Positions 10,260 to 17,552 of a stretch of DNA of 64,000 bases are shown piece by piece. How positions within the stretch are numbered: the first letter of the stretch is position 1; each line of letters begins with the position of its first letter. The stretch is from Komagataeibacter medellinensis NBRC 3288 (GTDB taxonomy: Bacteria > Pseudomonadota > Alphaproteobacteria > Acetobacterales > Acetobacteraceae), in the NCBI RefSeq assembly GCF_000182745.2, contig NC_016027.1, positions 1,243,001-1,307,000 on the forward strand. The letters are read 5' to 3'. A program made the position numbers and the translations under genes. Under the pieces are notes generated by a model, which saw only the letters and a list, made by a program, of their open reading frames with translations, was not told the DNA's origin and did not search any database.

Positions 10260-10561
10260 TAAGGACGGCCCGGGCCAGGTCCGTAGGGGCCATAGGCCAT
10301 GACCGGTGGCGGGGGCGGGGGCGGGCCGTAATAGACCATGGGTGGTACCGGGGGGTAATAGACCGGCGGCGGGGGCGGGGGTGGCGGCCCGTAGGCCTCC
10401 ATCATCGCGCCCCCCACGACACCTCCCACGACTCCGCCGATCAGACCGCCAACAAATGCATCACCGGGTCCGCCACGCCCATGGGCATGGGCCTGTGGCG
10501 CCGCCACGGCCAGTCCGGCCAGAACCATGAGCCCGGTTGCGATGCATCGTGTATTCTTCAT
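10253..10561 (-). CDS. Small exported glycine-zipper, proline-rich protein
   Basis: A 102-residue protein. The ATG at 10561 is preceded by AGGAGCGG, so the longer open frame to 10663 is not needed. Residues 1-26 are a signal peptide ending AAPQAHAHG. A glycine-zipper segment follows (GGLIGGVVGGVVGG), typical of membrane-inserting or outer-membrane-associated segments. The tail is low-complexity, with two runs of seven to eight prolines separated by Tyr/Val/Met and ending GPGRPYY. Its function is unknown. An envelope or surface-structural role is inferred from the composition. Confidence 0.7.
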   Translation of the reverse strand: MKNTRCIATGLMVLAGLAVAAPQAHAHGRGGPGDAFVGGLIGGVVGGVVGGAMMEAYGPPPPPPPPVYYPPVPPMVYYGPPPPPPPVMAYGPYGPGPGRPYY

Positions 10562-10684
10562 CACCGTGTTTCCGCTCCTGTATCGATGACGGGGCAACAC
10601 TCCGCCGAACTCGTTTAGACAGAACCGGCATGGCGATTTACGGGCAGGCCACGCCCTTTTCATGCCACAAAGCGGACCGATCCG

Positions 10685-11302
10685 TTACGGATGAGCGGCG
10701 TGCAGTTCCTTCAGCCCGGAGGGGATGGCAAACACATCCGCTCCCTGGGGCGCGCGGGTCAGGGATGTGGCGGCCACCATCACCTTGCCATCGCGGATGA
10801 CCTGCATCATCACGCCATCATCCGTGTAACAGATCTCGCTGGGGCGCTGGTCGGTATCCTGTGTCTGCCACAGCGTGCAAGGCGTGCCCGCCACGTTCGA
10901 TACGCCGGTACGCAGCCAGTTGCCCTGCGCGCGCTGGCCCATGACCACATTGGCCGCACCGGGTGCGGGGATGATGGTCTTTACCTTCTGGTCGGCATTG
11001 ACCACCGTAAGCGTGCCCGCGTGGTAATCGGTAATCATGTAAGTGGCCGCATTGCCCGGATCGACGCGCTGCATCATGGTGCTGGCGGACCAGCGCATGC
11101 GCTGGGTCATGACGGCGCTCGTGTCATGTGGTGGATAGATGTCGTAGCTGACATCCACATCATCCTGCGGCGTGACGTAAGGGGTCTGGGCATCAGATGC
11201 CGGGGCGGTCGCGCCATCAGCAGCATGGGCGCAGCCCACGCCCGCCACAAACAGGGCACCCATTATTACGGTCCGGCACAGGCCGGGGGCCAGTCGTGTC
11301 AC
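10685..11302 (-). CDS. Exported protein of unknown function, paralogue of its upstream neighbour
   Basis: About 205 residues. The GTG at 11302 has AAGGA nine bases upstream, which favours it over the TTG at 11311. A signal peptide ends near VGCAHA. The mature part matches the neighbour at 11372-12067 region by region: a VDVSYDIYPP-like entry strand, TLTVVNADQKVKTI, and a two-cysteine block (GTPCTLW then ICYTDDGVMMQ). The two Cys could form a disulfide after export. It resembles DUF4412-type periplasmic proteins in outline, but I do not recognise a function. Confidence 0.65.
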   Translation of the reverse strand: MTRLAPGLCRTVIMGALFVAGVGCAHAADGATAPASDAQTPYVTPQDDVDVSYDIYPPHDTSAVMTQRMRWSASTMMQRVDPGNAATYMITDYHAGTLTVVNADQKVKTIIPAPGAANVVMGQRAQGNWLRTGVSNVAGTPCTLWQTQDTDQRPSEICYTDDGVMMQVIRDGKVMVAATSLTRAPQGADVFAIPSGLKELHAAHP

Positions 11303-11323
11303 TTCATGCAATCCTTGAAAACC

Positions 11324-11339
11324 GGCCCTGAAGCGGGCC
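11324..11339 (-). terminator. Possible intrinsic terminator between the two exported paralogues
   Basis: A short hairpin (GGCCC, loop, GGGCC) lies 33 bases after the stop of the upstream paralogue. Read on the minus strand it is followed by CGGTTTTC. The stem is only five base pairs, so termination may be partial. Confidence 0.35.
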
Positions 11340-11371
11340 TGAAAACAGATCCAGAAAAGGTGGCCGGGCCA

Positions 11372-12067
11372 TCACCCGCCCTTCGGGGCCTTGGCAGCCG
11401 GAGTACCGGGCGGCGGAGGCGGGTCGATCTTGCGATAGCCCTCGGGGGGCTGGAACATGCTGTCGGGTATGGGAGCATACACCACTTTCGTCGCTTCCAG
11501 CCGTCCCTTCAGCCCATCACCATCCACGCCTATTTCCTGCAGTACCACACCATCATCAGTGACACAGGCGGTGGCGTTACCCTGATCGGTTGTGACATCC
11601 CACTGCGTGCACGCAATCCCCGCCACGGTAGATGTACCCTTGCGCACGAACGTCATGGACAGGTCGAGCAGGAAGGGGTTGCGGATGCCGTAACGGGCAT
11701 CAAGCTGGCTGTACACCTTCTGCGGGTTTATGATGATGGTGACCTGGCGGCTCATGCGGTTGAGGATCGTCTCCCCCATGCCCTGCGGGCTGTCGATTCG
11801 CATCAGGCCGCCATTATAGGCAAACCATGTGCGCACGGTCTTTGGTGTGTCCACGCCATCAGGCTGGACATTGTAGTCCACCTGCACATCGCGCGTGGGA
11901 GTAAGGGGCGGATGGACGCTGGGGGCGTCCTGCGCCCAGGCGGGCTGGGTGCCACAACCCGCGGCCATGCCCGCCATGACCGTTGCCATCCCCAGCAGTC
12001 CCGCGCCCTTCAGTCCTGTGCCTGTTCTTGTCCGCTGGCGTTGCGGGCGGGGCGTTGCATGCTTCAT
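11372..12067 (-). CDS. Exported protein of unknown function, paralogue of the downstream gene
   Basis: About 231 residues from the ATG at 12067, which has GAAGGGA upstream. A long basic N-terminus (RPQRQRTRTGTG) precedes the hydrophobic core. Cleavage could fall after PAWA; GMAAGC could alternatively act as a weak lipobox. The mature region repeats the neighbour's pattern: VQVDYNVQP, VTIIINPQKVYSQL, and GIACTQW paired with ACVTDDGVVLQE. The C-terminus is proline-rich (PPPPPGTP). Tandem duplication with retention of both copies suggests related but distinct clients. Function is unknown. Confidence 0.65.
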   Translation of the reverse strand: MKHATPRPQRQRTRTGTGLKGAGLLGMATVMAGMAAGCGTQPAWAQDAPSVHPPLTPTRDVQVDYNVQPDGVDTPKTVRTWFAYNGGLMRIDSPQGMGETILNRMSRQVTIIINPQKVYSQLDARYGIRNPFLLDLSMTFVRKGTSTVAGIACTQWDVTTDQGNATACVTDDGVVLQEIGVDGDGLKGRLEATKVVYAPIPDSMFQPPEGYRKIDPPPPPGTPAAKAPKGG

Positions 12068-12151
12068 CACGTCTTTCCCTTCATCTGCGCAGACGGAAGC
12101 CTGCATGGGCGGCCCTGTCAACCACACGGACCGGGCAACCGCATGGGCGGG

Positions 12152-12814
12152 TCATGCCGCGCGCAGGGCACGGACGGCAGCCTCCACCGCTGCATCCTGC
12201 CCGTTGCCAACCCATATGGCATCGTGCTCCACCGCCCGCCCCAACGCATGCAGGTAGGTGCGTACCGGGATTTCGACCCCGCCAAAACCGGACAGGTGAT
12301 CGGTGCCGAACTGGGTATCAAGCAGGGTAAAGCCCCCCAACCGTAGCCGCGCCACCAGATGAACCAGCGCCACTTTGGAGGCATCGCGCATGCGGCTGAA
12401 CATGCTCTCGCCAAAAAAGGCCTGCCCGATGGCCACACCATACAGCCCGCCCACCAGTTGCCCTTCGTGGCGCACTTCCACGCTATGGGCGTGGCCCATG
12501 GCATGCAGTTGGCAGAACAGGGTGCGGATGCGTGGGTTGATCCATGTGCTCTCACGCCCCGGCGCGGGTTCGGCACAACCATCCATGACCGCAGGGAAGT
12601 CCTGGTCCGCAACCACCGCAAAGCGCGACGACAGCACGGTACGCATGAGCCGACGCGAGACATGGAAGCCATCGAGCGGCAGGATACCACGCCATTCGGG
12701 ACAGAACCATTCCAGTATATCCGACCCGGCATCGGGCGCCATGGGGAACAGCCCGGCGCGGTAGGCCCGCAGCATGAGTTCGGGCGTGATGGGAACCGTG
12801 TCTTGACCCGTCAT
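12152..12814 (-). CDS. aat: Leucyl/phenylalanyl-tRNA--protein transferase
   Basis: A 220-residue enzyme that adds Leu or Phe from aminoacyl-tRNA to proteins with N-terminal Arg or Lys, marking them for ClpS/ClpAP degradation. Family blocks are present: [49 protein letters not shown] and [19 protein letters not shown]. The open frame extends far upstream only as antisense to the next gene. The start at 12814 ([15 protein letters not shown]) gives the normal length. clpS and clpA, the matching readers of this N-degron pathway, lie at 39.6-42.5 kb in the same window. Confidence 0.93.
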   Translation of the reverse strand: MTGQDTVPITPELMLRAYRAGLFPMAPDAGSDILEWFCPEWRGILPLDGFHVSRRLMRTVLSSRFAVVADQDFPAVMDGCAEPAPGRESTWINPRIRTLFCQLHAMGHAHSVEVRHEGQLVGGLYGVAIGQAFFGESMFSRMRDASKVALVHLVARLRLGGFTLLDTQFGTDHLSGFGGVEIPVRTYLHALGRAVEHDAIWVGNGQDAAVEAAVRALRAA

Positions 12815-12896
12815 GTTCTTGGGATAACCCTCTTGCGTGCTCCGGTGGCCTTGACGGGCCACGGCATGACCGCGTTCATCAGGAGAAAATACCCAT

Positions 12897-13871
12897 ATGT
12901 CCGATACCCAGCCCCGCCTGCTGCTAACCCAACGCCAGACCCCTGCGGTCATGCAGCGCATTGAACACAACTTTACCATATCCGGCGCGCCAGACCACAA
13001 GATGACGACACGCGAACTGCTTGATACCGCGCGTGCCTTCCAGCCCGACGCCATCATGACATCAACCGGCCTGCCACTACAGGGCGATGACGTGAAGCAG
13101 TTGCCCGACTGCGTGAAGGTGGTGGCCACCGTAAGCGTGGGCACCGACCACCTGGATATTCCCGCCCTGCATGCGCGCGGCATCATTGTCACCAACACCC
13201 CCGATGTGCTGACACAGTGCAATGCCGACATGGCCATCCTGCTCATGCTGGCGGCCGCGCGCCGGGCGGGGGAATACACCACGCTCATGCGCAGGGGGTG
13301 GGGGCAGTCGCTGGCCATGGATGAACTGCTGGGCACGCGCATCAGCGGCAAGCGGCTGGGCATTGTGGGCATGGGCCGCATTGGCCGCGCGGTGGCGAAA
13401 CGTGCACGCGGCTTTGACATGGAGGTGCTGTATTCCAACCGCCGCCGCCTGCCGGCCGAGCAGGAAGCAGGCGCCACCTATTTCGCCACCATTGCCGACA
13501 TGCTGCCGCATTGCGACATACTGAGCCTGCACATGCCCGCCAGCCCCGAAACGGACGGCATGATCAATGCCGACCTGCTGGGTCGCCTGCCGCGCGGGGC
13601 CATCTTCATCAATGCCGCCCGTGGCGCGCTGGTGGACGAGGACGCCCTGATCGACGCGCTACGCAGCGGCCAGCTTGCCGCCGCCGGGCTGGATGTTTAC
13701 CGCAACGAACCCAACCCCGACCCGCGCTTTCTTGAACTGCCAAACGTGTTCCTGACCCCGCATGTGGGCAGTGCGACAGTCGAGACCCGGACCGACATGG
13801 GCATGCTGGCACTGGACAATGTGGAAGCCGTGCTGAAAGGTGCCCACCCGCCCACACCCGTCGGGGCATGA
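12897..13871 (+). CDS. ghrB: D-2-hydroxyacid dehydrogenase, glyoxylate/hydroxypyruvate reductase type
   Basis: A 324-residue NAD(P)H-dependent reductase expected to convert glyoxylate to glycolate and hydroxypyruvate to D-glycerate. The Rossmann motif is GIVGMGRIG near residue 155. The catalytic triad is present: Arg242 in [12 protein letters not shown], Glu271 in YRNEPNPD, and His289 in TPHVGSAT. The sequence resembles GhrB and the GyaR/GRHPR group; 2-ketogluconate reductase activity, useful in acetic acid bacteria, is also possible. It is divergent from aat with 82 bases between starts. Confidence 0.85.
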   Translation: MSDTQPRLLLTQRQTPAVMQRIEHNFTISGAPDHKMTTRELLDTARAFQPDAIMTSTGLPLQGDDVKQLPDCVKVVATVSVGTDHLDIPALHARGIIVTNTPDVLTQCNADMAILLMLAAARRAGEYTTLMRRGWGQSLAMDELLGTRISGKRLGIVGMGRIGRAVAKRARGFDMEVLYSNRRRLPAEQEAGATYFATIADMLPHCDILSLHMPASPETDGMINADLLGRLPRGAIFINAARGALVDEDALIDALRSGQLAAAGLDVYRNEPNPDPRFLELPNVFLTPHVGSATVETRTDMGMLALDNVEAVLKGAHPPTPVGA

Positions 13872-13902
13872 AACAGGCGGCGACCTTCAGGGAGAGATGA
13901 CC

Positions 13903-14091
13903 ATGGGACTACCCGGCATATTCGTGATTTTCGCGCTGATCGCCCTTGTGCTCAATGCCGTGGCACCACGTTTTCACGGCATATGGGAGACATTGCTGGC
14001 GTTCTACTGCATCTTCGCGCTGGTGGCGGGGCTGATTGAAGTCCGCCTGACCCTGAAAGGGCGAGCCGCCGCTGCCAGCGGGCAGGGCTGA
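13903..14091 (+). CDS. Small two-helix membrane protein
   Basis: A 62-residue protein made of two hydrophobic stretches (about residues 3-22 and 30-50) and a short basic tail. AGGGAG at 13889-13894 lies eight bases before the ATG at 13903 but only two before the in-frame ATG at 13897, so the later start is preferred. It follows ghrB by 31 bases and is probably cotranscribed with it. I see no family-specific motif. Confidence 0.6.
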   Translation: MGLPGIFVIFALIALVLNAVAPRFHGIWETLLAFYCIFALVAGLIEVRLTLKGRAAAASGQG

Positions 14092-14101
14092 CCCACATGC
14101 A

Positions 14102-14136
14102 ACGTGGCGGTGCGAAGGGCTTTCGCACCGCCACGT
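14102..14136. terminator. Bidirectional hairpin terminator between convergent genes
   Basis: A perfect 15-base inverted repeat (ACGTGGCGGTGCGAA and TTCGCACCGCCACGT) with a five-base loop sits between the stop of the small membrane protein (14091) and the stop of the EcsC gene (14140). It is symmetrical and can serve both strands. There is no long T run, so termination could be weak or Rho-assisted. Confidence 0.7.
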
Positions 14137-14139
14137 GCG

Positions 14140-14988
14140 TCAGCTTTCGCTGGCCTGGGTTGCCGCGTGGGCCTTCAGGTCGGCTGCGGTGCGGCGTACT
14201 TCTGGCCCGTATTCGCGCTCCAGCCTGCGGATGGTGAAATGCGCCTGCGCCACCGCCCGGTAGTGCGACAGGAACGCCGCATTGAGCGATGCGCCACATA
14301 GCGCACCCGCCACCGGCATCATCTGTAGGGCGAATTTGCGTGACAGGCCCAGCCCGTAATGGGTCGCGACCTCGCTGACCAGCATTACAACCGGGCGACC
14401 GCGCAGCATGGCGCGGGCGGAGAAATACCCAAGTTCGTTATCTTCCCCCTGCCCCTGCCCTTTCGGGCCGCCAAAGGGGAAGGCGCGCAGGGCAAACACT
14501 TCCAGACAGGCGGCGCACGCGTCTTCCTGTGACAGGTCCTCGCCCTGCTCACGGGCAATGCGTGCGATCTCACGCATGATGGCCAGCGTGGTGAAGCCCA
14601 CATCCGCCACCAGTCCCGGCAGTCCGGTAAACCCGCCGACCGCACCCGATACGGTCACGGCGGCTTTGAGTGCGGGATCACGCCATGTGGGCGCACCCGC
14701 CGTGACCGAGACATCGTGCGGGCGGTCCATGCCCAGCACCGCAATGTCAAACGCGCGCCTGATGGCGGTTTCGGTCGCGGATTGCAGACGGGCCTGCAAC
14801 GCGGGGGCCAACCCCAGCGTGCGCATACCCAGCATGGCCGCCTGCCCCACCGCGCCGCCCATCAAATCCGCCAGGCGCACCAGTACGCCCCGCCCTGCCT
14901 CGACGCGTTCCAGCGCCTGCTGGAGTTCAGTAATACACGCGCTGTCCAGCGTCAGCGGTGCCAGTTCATTTGCGGAACCTGCACTCAT
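14140..14988 (-). CDS. EcsC family protein
   Basis: A 282-residue protein of the EcsC family. Landmarks are GFTGLPGLVADVGFTTLAIM with an embedded hydrophobic segment, FALRAFPFG, KFALQMMPVAGALCGASLN and the C-terminal AQAHFTIRRLEREYG. The central hydrophobic stretches suggest membrane association. EcsC in Bacillus accompanies an ABC transporter, but no transporter is adjacent here, so the role is unknown. Confidence 0.8.
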   Translation of the reverse strand: MSAGSANELAPLTLDSACITELQQALERVEAGRGVLVRLADLMGGAVGQAAMLGMRTLGLAPALQARLQSATETAIRRAFDIAVLGMDRPHDVSVTAGAPTWRDPALKAAVTVSGAVGGFTGLPGLVADVGFTTLAIMREIARIAREQGEDLSQEDACAACLEVFALRAFPFGGPKGQGQGEDNELGYFSARAMLRGRPVVMLVSEVATHYGLGLSRKFALQMMPVAGALCGASLNAAFLSHYRAVAQAHFTIRRLEREYGPEVRRTAADLKAHAATQASES

Positions 14989-15167
14989 TACAATGCCTTT
15001 CGCCTGATCTTCCGAAACAATACGAACCTGCCCCTGCTCCGTGCCCTCAAGGCCGTGGCGGGGGACCAGTCGCTACGCCCCTGCGGCAGTTCCAACCGTT
15101 TCAGCACCATGGCCGCCTTCTTGCAACGTGCATCACCATGGCGGCAGGCATGAAACGCGGGCCTGCC

Positions 15168-15581
15168 CTAGCTGTTCCAGCCCCCCATGCGGCACAGATG
15201 CGCCCAGTGCCCATCCGATACCGGCACCACCGACAGGCGCGACTGCCGCACCAGCGCCAGATCCGCCAGCGCCGGATCAGCCTTGATCGTAGCCAGCGTG
15301 ACCGGATGCGGCATGGGGCCAATGGCGCGCACGTCCACACAGACCCACTGACCGGTTTCCGCCGTGGGGTCGGGATAGGCTGCGCGCACCACCTCGACCA
15401 CGCCCACGATTTCGCGCCCGATGTTGGAGTGATAGAAGAACGCCCGGTCGCCCACCTGCATGGCCGCCAGGTTCTTCTTTGCCTGATGGTTGCGCACGCC
15501 GGTCCACGGTTCCACGCCGTTTTCCACCTGCTCGGCCCAGGAAAAGGCGTCCGGCTCGGATTTGATCAACCAGTAGGCCAT
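15168..15581 (-). CDS. EVE domain protein
   Basis: A 137-residue single-domain EVE protein. It opens with YWLIKSEPDAFSW and has GVRNHQAKKNLAAMQVGDRAFFYHS, the usual EVE core related to PUA and YTH domains that read modified bases. It lies 11 bases downstream of the YciI-like gene on the same strand, so the two form an operon. Single-domain EVE proteins are common in Alphaproteobacteria and their ligand is not settled. Nothing nearby suggests a restriction system partner. Confidence 0.88.
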   Translation of the reverse strand: MAYWLIKSEPDAFSWAEQVENGVEPWTGVRNHQAKKNLAAMQVGDRAFFYHSNIGREIVGVVEVVRAAYPDPTAETGQWVCVDVRAIGPMPHPVTLATIKADPALADLALVRQSRLSVVPVSDGHWAHLCRMGGWNS

Positions 15582-15592
15582 GACCGCTTTTC

Positions 15593-15886
15593 CTACTCCA
15601 CCCGTAGCCCATCACGAAAAACTGAACGGAACGGACGGATCACCACGCTCTCGAACAGGTCCACCTTGGCGTAAGGGTCCTCCACCGCAAAGCCTTCCGC
15701 CGCGGCACGATCAGCCACATCCACCACCAGAAGACTGCCGCAGGGGCGGTTTTCCGCGTCCAGCAGCGGGCCACCGTGTACCAGATGCTGCTTCCACCGT
15801 TCCAGATAGGCAAGGTGGCGCTCACGGGTTGCCTTGCGGGTTTCAAGGCTGGCGGGTCTGTCGGTACAAATGATCGCAAACAGCAT
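15593..15886 (-). CDS. YciI-like protein
   Basis: A 97-residue protein with the YciI fold signature: MLFAIICTDRP, RERHLAYLERW, GGPLLDAENRPCGSL and a closing DPYAKVDLFESVVIRPF. The conserved His24 and the Asp in EDPYA are the residues usually proposed as the active-site pair in this dimeric alpha/beta-barrel family. The biochemical role is not known. It is the first gene of a two-gene unit with the EVE protein. Confidence 0.85.
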   Translation of the reverse strand: MLFAIICTDRPASLETRKATRERHLAYLERWKQHLVHGGPLLDAENRPCGSLLVVDVADRAAAEGFAVEDPYAKVDLFESVVIRPFRSVFRDGLRVE

Positions 15887-15997
15887 GTTTTCTCCTCTCG
15901 TAGTCGGACCGTACCATCACGGAACAGGACTGGCCGTGTCTTTTCTAACGCGATAGTGTAGAGCAGGAAATCGTCAGCCCCCAGCCACGCATGGGTA

Positions 15998-16870
15998 ATG
16001 GCGGAAATTTTTCTTGACCCCTTTCATTGCAGGGACGGTGCCCCCGGCACGGATGGATCAACCTTGAACGCAACGCAGAGCCTTACCGCGCGAACCGGTA
16101 ACCTTTTTCATCGATATGCCAACCCCGGCCGTTTCCTGCGCATGGGGGCGAAGCTGCAACCATGGCTGACATGGCCGGCACTTGTGCTGTCGATGGCCGG
16201 AATCGCATGGGGGCTGTTCTTCTCCCCCGCTGACTGGCAACAGGGTGATAGTGTACGCATTATGTACGTGCATGTGCCCACCGCATGGCTGGCATCATCG
16301 GGCTATATGGGTCTGGCCGTGTGCTCGCTCCTGTCGCTGGTGTGGCGCCACCCGCTGGCCGATCTTGCGGCGGTGGAAATCGGGCCGGTCGGTGCCGCCA
16401 TCACCGCCGTGTGTCTGGCCACCGGTTCGCTATGGGGCAAGCCGATGTGGGGCACATGGTGGGTATGGGACGCGCGCCTGACCTCGGTGCTGGTGCTGTT
16501 CTTCCTGTATCTGGGCCATATCGCGCTGATCCGGGCATTCGATGAACCGCAGCGTGGCTACCGCGCCGCCGCCATACTGGGGCTTGCGGGCGCGATCGAC
16601 CTGCCCATTATCAAATTCAGCGTGCAGTGGTGGAACACCCTGCACCAGCCTGACAGCATTACGGTTACCGGGGCGCCGACCATGTCCACCTCCATGCTGT
16701 GGCCGCTGGGACTGACCACGCTGGGCTTCACGCTGGGGTTTGGCGCGATCGTGCTGGCCCGCCTGCGTGCCGCGGTCATGGAAAGCCGCATCCGCACCAT
16801 CCTGGCCGCCAACCGAGGCCGCCAGTCCACCGCCCAGTCCGCTCCTTCTGCCGATAGTGCCACCGCATGA
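15998..16870 (+). CDS. ccmC: Heme export/cytochrome c maturation protein CcmC
   Basis: A membrane protein that presents heme to CcmE. The WWD motif reads WGTWWVWDARLTSVLVLFF, and RIMYVHVPTAW and FSVQWWNTLHQP are the conserved flanks. The family starts near HRYANPGRF. The ATG at 15998 gives a 290-residue product with an unusual leader and has no clear ribosome site. A TTG at 16061, preceded by GGATGGA, gives a length closer to CcmC's usual 240-250. It is the first gene of the ccmCDEFGHI run. Its stop overlaps the ccmD start (ATGA). Confidence 0.92.
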   Translation: MAEIFLDPFHCRDGAPGTDGSTLNATQSLTARTGNLFHRYANPGRFLRMGAKLQPWLTWPALVLSMAGIAWGLFFSPADWQQGDSVRIMYVHVPTAWLASSGYMGLAVCSLLSLVWRHPLADLAAVEIGPVGAAITAVCLATGSLWGKPMWGTWWVWDARLTSVLVLFFLYLGHIALIRAFDEPQRGYRAAAILGLAGAIDLPIIKFSVQWWNTLHQPDSITVTGAPTMSTSMLWPLGLTTLGFTLGFGAIVLARLRAAVMESRIRTILAANRGRQSTAQSAPSADSATA

Positions 16871-17013
16871 CCCATCTGCCCTATATCGCCGCCGCCTACG
16901 GCCTGACCCTTGGCGTGGCCGCCATCCTGTCCATCAATGCCACGTTCCGGCTCCGCCAGGCGCGCAAACGCCTTGCCGCCATTGAGCTGCCACGGACCCG
17001 CCAGCCATCATGA
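16867..17013 (+). CDS. ccmD: Heme exporter protein CcmD
   Basis: A 48-residue single-span membrane protein (MTHLPYIAAAYGLTLG followed by RLRQARKRLAAIE). Size, one hydrophobic helix and a basic cytoplasmic tail match CcmD, which helps release holo-CcmE from CcmABC. It overlaps ccmC by four bases at its start and ccmE by four bases at its end, so the three are translationally coupled. Confidence 0.88.
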   Translation: MTHLPYIAAAYGLTLGVAAILSINATFRLRQARKRLAAIELPRTRQPS

Positions 17014-17543
17014 CACGCAAGAGCCGACGCCTGTGGCTGGTAGTGGCGTGCATGATCGGGCTTGGGTCCGCGGCCGCCCTCACCCTCAACGCCTTTTCAT
17101 CCAATATCGTGTTCTTCATGGCGCCCTCGCAGGTGCATGCCAAGCCGCCGCCGGCTGACCGCACCATCCGTCTGGGTGGCATGGTGGTGGCAGGCAGCGT
17201 GCACCGGGAGACGGTAAAGGATACCCCCGTCAACCTGTTTGACGTGACCGACGGACAGGCCGCCGTGACCGTGCGTTACGAAGGCATCCTGCCCGACCTG
17301 TTCCGCGAGGGGCAGAGCGTGGTGGCTGTGGGCACGGTCAACCCCGATGGCACCTTCCGCGCCAGCGAAGTACTCGCCAAGCATGACGAGACCTACATGC
17401 CCAAGGAAGTGGCGGAGGAACTGCGCCGCAGCGGCAAGTGGGACCCCCGCTTTGGCAAGGCGCCCGACGCCGCAAGCTGGAACACCATGACAGCGGCAGA
17501 CGGCCCGAAGAAACCGGCCACCCAGACACCTGACGGAAACTGA
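17010..17543 (+). CDS. ccmE: Periplasmic heme chaperone CcmE
   Basis: A 177-residue protein with an N-terminal anchor (residues 8-28) and a periplasmic OB-fold. The heme-binding motif LAKHDETYMP contains His125, which binds heme covalently, and Tyr129, which ligates it. The C-terminal 40 residues are a flexible polar tail. It passes heme from CcmC to CcmF/CcmH. ccmF follows after nine bases. Confidence 0.95.
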   Translation: MTRKSRRLWLVVACMIGLGSAAALTLNAFSSNIVFFMAPSQVHAKPPPADRTIRLGGMVVAGSVHRETVKDTPVNLFDVTDGQAAVTVRYEGILPDLFREGQSVVAVGTVNPDGTFRASEVLAKHDETYMPKEVAEELRRSGKWDPRFGKAPDAASWNTMTAADGPKKPATQTPDGN

Positions 17544-17552
17544 CATCCGACA

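Noticed and set aside
10691-12346. A 551-codon plus-strand frame across the exported paralogues and aat.
   Set aside because: It runs antisense to three supported genes and shows no motif.
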